NCBI GenBank assembly: GCA_013314755.1
Contig: JABUFA010000036.1
Coordinates: forward strand, 1 to 36,217
From: Chthonomonadia bacterium
Lineage (GTDB): Bacteria > Armatimonadota > HRBIN16
Reading direction: 5' to 3'
Length of the DNA stretch: 36,217 nt
The notes under the pieces are model-generated. The model did not search any database. It saw only the letters and a program-made list of their open reading frames with translations, and was not told where the DNA came from. Position numbers and translations under genes: made by a program. Positions 32,138-36,217 of this stretch are shown in pieces (positions within the stretch are counted from its first letter, which is position 1; every line of letters begins with the position of its first letter).

Positions 32138-34102
32138 TTATGATGCTGCCGTGGCACTGCGCTGGGTGATGGCGTGACCGGCGCGAGACACTTCCCGCTT
32201 CTCAAAGCACTCAATGATGTCGCCTTCCTGGAAGCCCGTGAAGCCGTCCACCATGATACCGCATTCGTAGCCCTGGGCGATTTCGCGAACGTCCTCTTTC
32301 AGGTGGCGCAGAGAGACGATTTTGCCGGTGTGCAGGAGGTCCTTCTTGCGCCATACGCGCGCCTCGGCGTTTCGCACGATTTTGCCCTCGGTGACGTAAC
32401 ACCCCGCCACGGTACCGCGAGGCAGGTTGAACACGGCGCGTACCTCCGCTTTGCCCAGCGTGAACTCCTCCAGCACGGGCTGTAACATACCCAGCATCGC
32501 CGCTTTGATGTCTTCCACCAGCTCGTAGATGATGCGGTAGGTGCGCACTTCCACGTGCTCCTGTTCGGCGGCACGCTGTGCCTCTGGTTCCACACGCACG
32601 TTGAAGCCTATCACCAGCGCGTTGGACGCCGAGGCGAGCATGATGTCCGATTCGGTAATGTTGCCCACCGCTGCGTGCAGCACCCGCAGGCGCACCTCGG
32701 GATGTTCCAGACGCTCCAGCGAATTGCGCACCGCCTCCACCGAGCCGTGTACGTCCGCCTTCAGCACCACCAGCAGTTCTTTAATCTCGCCTTCCTGAAT
32801 CAACCTACTGAGGTCTTTCATCGTCACACGAGCACGCTGGCTCGCCAGCTTCTCCTGGCGACGACGCTGTTCGCGCTCCATGGCTATCTGCTTGGCGGTG
32901 CGTTCGTCCTTCACCACTTCCATCTTCTCGCCTGCCTCCGGCACCGCCGACAAACCGATAACCTCCACCGGCATGGCGGGTGTGGCTTTGGGCACGCGAT
33001 TGCCGCGGTCATCCATCAGCGCCTTGATGCGCCCGTAAGCCTCGCCAGCCACTACGGCGTCGCCCTGCTTGAACGTGCCCTGCTGAACGATGATGGTGGC
33101 AACGGGACCTCTGCCTCTGTCCAGCTTCGATTCGATAACCACGCCCTCGGCGGGCGCGTTGGGGTCGGCTTTCAGCTCCTGCACCTCGGCAACCAACAGA
33201 ATGGCTTCCAGAAGGTCGCCCAGCCCGATGCGCTGTTTTGCCGAAACGGGCACGAAGATGGTATCGCCGCCCCACTCCTCTGGCATCAAGCCCAGCTCAG
33301 CCAGCTGCTGTTTCACCCGGTCGGGATTGGCTTCAGGTTTATCTATCTTGTTGATGGCGACGATAATGGGCACATTGGCTGCTTTGGCGTGGTTCAACGC
33401 CTCAACCGTCTGGGGCATCACGCCGTCATCTGCCGCCACCACCAGCACTGCAATATCGGTGACCTGTGCGCCTCGCGCTCGCATGGCGGTGAACGCCTCG
33501 TGCCCTGGGGTGTCTAGGAACGTGATGCGCGCCTTCTCGCCAGCGTGTTCCACCTCGACCTGATACGCGCCGATGTGCTGGGTGATGCCGCCATATTCAC
33601 CTTCCGCCACGTTGGTGCGCCGTATCGCGTCCAACAGGGTGGTTTTACCGTGGTCCACGTGTCCCAGAATCGTCACCACCGGGGGACGCGGCTGCGGTCC
33701 GCCCGTAGACGCTGTGCGAGGGCGCGCGCTTTCGGGCACTTCGGGCTCCTTCGCCTCAACCCAGCGAACGCTGTAGCCCAGGTCATAGGCGACTCGCTCA
33801 ATCTGGTCTGCAGAGAGCTGCTGGTTCACCCCCGCCAGGATACCCACTGCCATCAGCTTCTGTTGAACCTGCGTGGGTTGCACCCCAAGTGCCTGCGCCA
33901 GCTCGCGCACCGTCATGGACGGAGGCAGTTCCACCACGGGGTGTCCTTTGTCCAGCACCTCACGCACCGCCTGCGCCGTGGAGATGTCTATCAGGCTGTT
34001 TGCGCCCTCCACCTCCACACCCAGGTCGGCGAGCGTGCTGAGCAGCTCGGCAACACTCATCTGCAGGTCTTTTGCTAAATCACTCACGCGAATCCGGTTC
34101 AC
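32138..34102 (-). CDS. infB: Translation initiation factor IF-2
   Basis: GTPase that places initiator tRNA on the ribosome and promotes subunit joining. At 654 residues it is a short form, with two IF2_N modules at the N-terminus ([36 protein letters not shown]) and little of the long charged linker found in many bacteria. GTPase motifs: GHVDHGKTT (G1), DTPGHEAF (G3) and NKIDKP (G4), followed by [15 protein letters not shown] (G5) and C-terminal domains with [17 protein letters not shown]. The start ATG 34102 overlaps the ylxR stop by 4 bases. Confidence 0.98.
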   Translation of the reverse strand: MNRIRVSDLAKDLQMSVAELLSTLADLGVEVEGANSLIDISTAQAVREVLDKGHPVVELPPSMTVRELAQALGVQPTQVQQKLMAVGILAGVNQQLSADQIERVAYDLGYSVRWVEAKEPEVPESARPRTASTGGPQPRPPVVTILGHVDHGKTTLLDAIRRTNVAEGEYGGITQHIGAYQVEVEHAGEKARITFLDTPGHEAFTAMRARGAQVTDIAVLVVAADDGVMPQTVEALNHAKAANVPIIVAINKIDKPEANPDRVKQQLAELGLMPEEWGGDTIFVPVSAKQRIGLGDLLEAILLVAEVQELKADPNAPAEGVVIESKLDRGRGPVATIIVQQGTFKQGDAVVAGEAYGRIKALMDDRGNRVPKATPAMPVEVIGLSAVPEAGEKMEVVKDERTAKQIAMEREQRRRQEKLASQRARVTMKDLSRLIQEGEIKELLVVLKADVHGSVEAVRNSLERLEHPEVRLRVLHAAVGNITESDIMLASASNALVIGFNVRVEPEAQRAAEQEHVEVRTYRIIYELVEDIKAAMLGMLQPVLEEFTLGKAEVRAVFNLPRGTVAGCYVTEGKIVRNAEARVWRKKDLLHTGKIVSLRHLKEDVREIAQGYECGIMVDGFTGFQEGDIIECFEKREVSRAGHAITQRSATAAS

Positions 34103-34392
34103 GAGCGAGTCACCTCCTCTTTCTCTGCCTGTTCAGCCATTTGCAGTAACATCTGAGCCGCCTCCGCTGACAGAGAAACCCTGAGCGACCTTTCCAGCCT
34201 TTTCTCCTTCAGCGCCTTCTGCACACAGGCGAGACTCCGGCACAGATATGCCCCCCGCCCCGGCTTCTTACCAGTCGGGTCCAGCTCCACCATGCCCTCT
34301 GGGGTGCGCACCACACGCATCAGCCCCCTTTTGGGTGCAGGGGTTCGGCACGCCACACAGGTTCGTATCGGTATATGTTTGCGGGCAGGCAT
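34099..34392 (-). CDS. ylxR: YlxR family RNA-binding protein
   Basis: A 97-residue YlxR (DUF448) protein, usually between nusA and infB; it binds nucleic acid or RNA polymerase/RNase P in the cases studied. Visible: RTCVACRTPAPKRGLMRVVR, LDPTGKKPGRGAYLCRSLACVQKAL with the conserved GRGAY loop. Four cysteines (two CxxC-like) are present, as in some family members. ATG 34392 has a GTGGAG site and starts 21 bases past nusA. Confidence 0.93.
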   Translation of the reverse strand: MPARKHIPIRTCVACRTPAPKRGLMRVVRTPEGMVELDPTGKKPGRGAYLCRSLACVQKALKEKRLERSLRVSLSAEAAQMLLQMAEQAEKEEVTRS

Positions 34393-34413
34393 GATAACTC
34401 CACTACTCTTCTT

Positions 34414-35481
34414 TCAGGACGCCCGTTCCTTTTCCTCTTTGCCAGACTGAGATACCTGCGAGCTGCTGCGAATGTCTATCTTCCAGCCGGTCAGGCGTGC
34501 TGCCAGACGCACGTTCTGTCCCGCCTTGCCGATAGCCAGCGACAGCTGGTCGTCCGGCACGATGACCAGTGCGCTCTTCTCTGCCTCGTTCAGCCGCACT
34601 TCCGACACCTTCGCCGGGCTCAGTGCCTCTGCGATGAACTGCGCCGGGTCGGGATACCAGCGGATGATGTCGATTTTCTCGTCGTACAGTTCGTTCACCA
34701 CCGCCTGCACGCGCGTTCCACGCAGTCCCACGCAGCTGCCCACCGGGTCAATGTTGGGCTCCTTCGCCCACACGGCAATCTTGGAACGCGCTCCCGGCTC
34801 GCGTGCCACCGCTTTGATGACCACGCTTCCCTCGCGTATCTCGGGTACTTCCAGTTCAAACAGCCGACGGATCAGGCTGGGATGACTGCGCGACACGATG
34901 ATGCGCGGCGCCTTCGTGGTCTTCTCGACACGCAGAAGGTACACCCGCAGGCGGTCATGCGGTCGGTAAGGCTCGTTGGGAACCTGTTCTTCGGGCGGCA
35001 GAATGGCTTCGACCCTGTCGAGGTCGATAATCACGTTGGGTCCTTCCCTGCGCTGGACGAAGCCCGACAGTATCTCTCCCACACGCTCGTGGAACTCCTG
35101 ATATATCTGCTCGCGTTCGGCTTCGCGCAATCGCTGAACAATCACCTGCTTGGCGGTCTGCGCCGCGATGCGCCCGAAGTCCTCCACCTCTACCGGCACC
35201 GACACAGTGTCGCCCAGCTCGGCGTCTGGCTTGTACCTCCGAGCCTCCTCCAGGCTGATCTGCGTGTGGGGATTCTCCACCGTTTCCACAACTGTACGCT
35301 CGCAAAACAGCCGAACCCCTGATTTACTCGAATCGAGACGAAGGCGTACATCCCCCACTGCCCCACAGTGCTTCTTGTAGGCGTTGGTCAACGCGGTTTC
35401 CAGCGCCTCCCACAGCACCGACAGTGGGATGTCCCTCTCTCGCTCCAGCGCACGTAATGTTTCCATGATTTCGCCGTTCAT
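34414..35481 (-). CDS. nusA: Transcription termination/antitermination protein NusA
   Basis: Binds RNA polymerase and nascent RNA, controls pausing and intrinsic termination. The 355-residue protein has the N-terminal polymerase-binding domain (MNGEIMETLRALERERDIPLSVLWEALETALTNAYKK), an S1 domain (GEILSGFVQRREGPNVIIDLDRVEAILP, residues ~125-190) and two KH domains (RTRVQAVVNELYDEKIDI-like, and LSLAIGKAGQNVRLAARLTGWKIDI). It lacks the E. coli C-terminal acidic repeats, as in most bacteria. rimP, which is usually upstream, is absent; a hairpin with a strong U-tract sits in the leader. ATG 35481. Confidence 0.98.
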   Translation of the reverse strand: MNGEIMETLRALERERDIPLSVLWEALETALTNAYKKHCGAVGDVRLRLDSSKSGVRLFCERTVVETVENPHTQISLEEARRYKPDAELGDTVSVPVEVEDFGRIAAQTAKQVIVQRLREAEREQIYQEFHERVGEILSGFVQRREGPNVIIDLDRVEAILPPEEQVPNEPYRPHDRLRVYLLRVEKTTKAPRIIVSRSHPSLIRRLFELEVPEIREGSVVIKAVAREPGARSKIAVWAKEPNIDPVGSCVGLRGTRVQAVVNELYDEKIDIIRWYPDPAQFIAEALSPAKVSEVRLNEAEKSALVIVPDDQLSLAIGKAGQNVRLAARLTGWKIDIRSSSQVSQSGKEEKERAS

Positions 35482-35513
35482 CGTCGCCCTCTATCTAAAA
35501 GGTCTGTTTGCAT

Positions 35514-35547
35514 GGTAAGAAAAAGAGTGGGCGAGCCTGCCCACTCT
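35514..35547 (-). terminator. Terminator-like hairpin in the nusA leader
   Basis: AGAGTGGGC (35524-35532) pairs with GCCCACTCT (35539-35547) across 6 bases. On the minus strand it is followed by TTTTTCTTACC, the form of an intrinsic terminator, 33 bases before the nusA ATG and about 60 bases after the candidate promoter. No minus-strand gene ends here, so attenuation of nusA is the plausible role. Confidence 0.7.
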
Positions 35548-35613
35548 CTTTCGAGATTATTGCTACCCCCCTTGTGCCGCCCTACCTGCTCCTCATACTC
35601 TCCATCCGTGTTA

Positions 35614-35643
35614 AGTATATCATATTGAAGCCCCCCATCGCAA
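35614..35643 (-). promoter_or_regulatory. Candidate promoter of the nusA operon
   Basis: Minus-strand TTGCGA (35643-35638), 18-base spacer and TATACT (35619-35614). It would give a leader of about 125 bases that passes through the hairpin at 35524-35547. The -35 is only partly consensus, so this is a candidate. Confidence 0.5.
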
Positions 35644-35712
35644 CCGTTAGCAGGAGATAATATCACCTGCAACGTAAGAAACGTACAAACATCGCTGGCA
35701 AAGGAGAGGACG

Positions 35713-35907
35713 ATGGCAAAACACTCTACGGAGGAGATCGAGGGACGCCCGCGCACGGTGGTGGAGCTCGAGCCAGGCGAGCGCGTGGCGCTGTGTCGCT
35801 GTTTTAAATCGGGCAAGTTCCCCTTCTGCGACGGCACACACAAGCAGTACCAGGGAATGGGTCCGGTCATCGTACAGGCGCCCGGCGAAAAGACACAGCA
35901 GGGATAA
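35713..35907 (+). CDS. CDGSH iron-sulfur domain protein
   Basis: A 64-residue protein with one CDGSH-type [2Fe-2S] motif: C-R-C-x2-S-x3-F-P-F-CDGTH-K. The cluster is held by three cysteines and one histidine (CRC, PFC and DGTH). Typical of small bacterial mitoNEET-like proteins used in electron or cluster transfer; here the protein is no more than the cluster domain, so a partner is likely. ATG 35713 follows AAAGGAGAGGA. Divergent from nusA with a shared control region of about 230 bases. Confident on domain, not on physiological role. Confidence 0.92.
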   Translation: MAKHSTEEIEGRPRTVVELEPGERVALCRCFKSGKFPFCDGTHKQYQGMGPVIVQAPGEKTQQG

Positions 35908-36217
35908 GACCACCTAACCCCAAGCCCCTTCCCTGCGAGGGAAGGGGCGTTCAGATTCCTCCCCGCCTGCGGGCAGGTCAGGTGGGGCTGTTCTGCTTCT
36001 CAGAGGGGCAACCACAGGAGGTCGCCCCTACAACAGCCTTTGGAGGGCAAGGCTCCTGCCGAGCCGTTGTCTACCTAACCCCCCAGCCCCTTCCCTGCGA
36101 TTGATTGCCCGCTTGCCCGTTGTGTATTAAGTGCTCCCCACCACTATGAAATCCACCCTCTTTTCCTCGTTAAAATGCACTACTAGTCGTCTGACCGGAA
36201 AGTAGGGAACATCATAT
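35908..36217. repeat. Repeat-rich non-coding end of window
   Basis: This 310-base stretch has no gene I can support. It carries palindrome CCCCTTCCCT-GCG-AGGGAAGGGG (35925-35947), a degraded CCTCCCCGCctGCGGGCAGG copy (35957-35976), a second imperfect palindrome AGGGGCaACC...GGTCGCCCCT (about 36004-36029), and a truncated half copy ACCTAACCCCCCAGCCCC followed by TTCCCTGCGA (36073-36100) that ends in unrelated sequence. The last 100 bases are AT-richer with no recognised feature. Confidence 0.7.

Noticed and set aside
35548-35580. Small plus-strand RNA or terminator of CDGSH gene
   Set aside because: Lies upstream of the CDGSH gene and has no promoter; the hairpin has its U-tract on the minus strand.

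Overview
The window looks like a chromosomal segment of a GC-rich, probably thermophilic bacterium. The mix suggests Armatimonadota or a nearby lineage: an HspR-controlled heat-shock operon, DUF2961/GH172 and GH106-like enzymes, a dockerin-bearing secreted lectin-like protein, a lipoprotein serpin, and dispersed CCCCTTCCCT-type palindromes. That placement is inferred from gene content; there is no rRNA or tRNA to confirm it. I see no insertion sequence, prophage, CRISPR array or replication origin.

Layout. (1) 1-836: 3' end of a flagellin gene with an intrinsic terminator. (2) 891-4385, minus: DUF309 protein and a large GH106-like glycosidase. (3) 4555-6885, plus: a cassette of a 12-cysteine exported protein, a cysteine-rich pseudopilin, a frameshifted CxxC redoxin and a membrane-anchored unknown, behind a clear promoter with phased A-tracts. 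This is the least explained locus. (4) 6976-10944, plus: dnaK-hsp20-dnaJ-hspR behind a consensus promoter overlapped by a HAIR-like operator, followed at 11053 by a BtuF-like binding protein. (5) 11893-14615, minus: secreted Met-rich repeat protein, ECF sigma factor, zinc anti-sigma factor and NfeD-like membrane protein, preceded by an RpoE-type promoter inside a 71-bp nested inverted repeat. (6) 14742-17093, minus: GH172 enzyme and a papain-like protease without a signal peptide; divergent from these, 17214-19660, plus: an S9 prolyl-oligopeptidase-type peptidase and a secreted triple zinc-ribbon protein. (7) 19714-19891: palindrome cluster. (8) 19910-23896, minus: lipoprotein serpin, then (upstream) 6-phosphogluconolactonase, glucose-6-phosphate dehydrogenase and a DUF985 cupin. 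(9) 24006-26042, minus: lectin-like dockerin protein with its own terminator. (10) 26135-35481, minus: the transcription/translation operon nusA-ylxR-infB-ylxP-rbfA-nrnA-truB-ribF, ending in a secreted TPR protein. rimP is absent from its usual place before nusA, and the nusA leader carries a terminator-like hairpin. (11) 35713-35907, plus: a CDGSH iron-sulfur protein, then a second repeat-rich stretch to the window end.

How the parts work together. HspR made by the last gene of the chaperone operon probably binds the operator over its own promoter. The ECF sigma factor probably transcribes its own operon, with the anti-sigma factor holding it at the membrane and the Met-rich secreted protein as a candidate sensor or effector. 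The oxidative pentose-phosphate pair is translationally coupled by overlap. The nusA operon has the usual bacterial order from nusA onward and is tightly packed. The cysteine-rich cassette combines an exported disulfide-rich substrate candidate with a thiol-redox candidate and a pilin-like protein, so it may be a dedicated envelope maturation or assembly system. That last point is inference.
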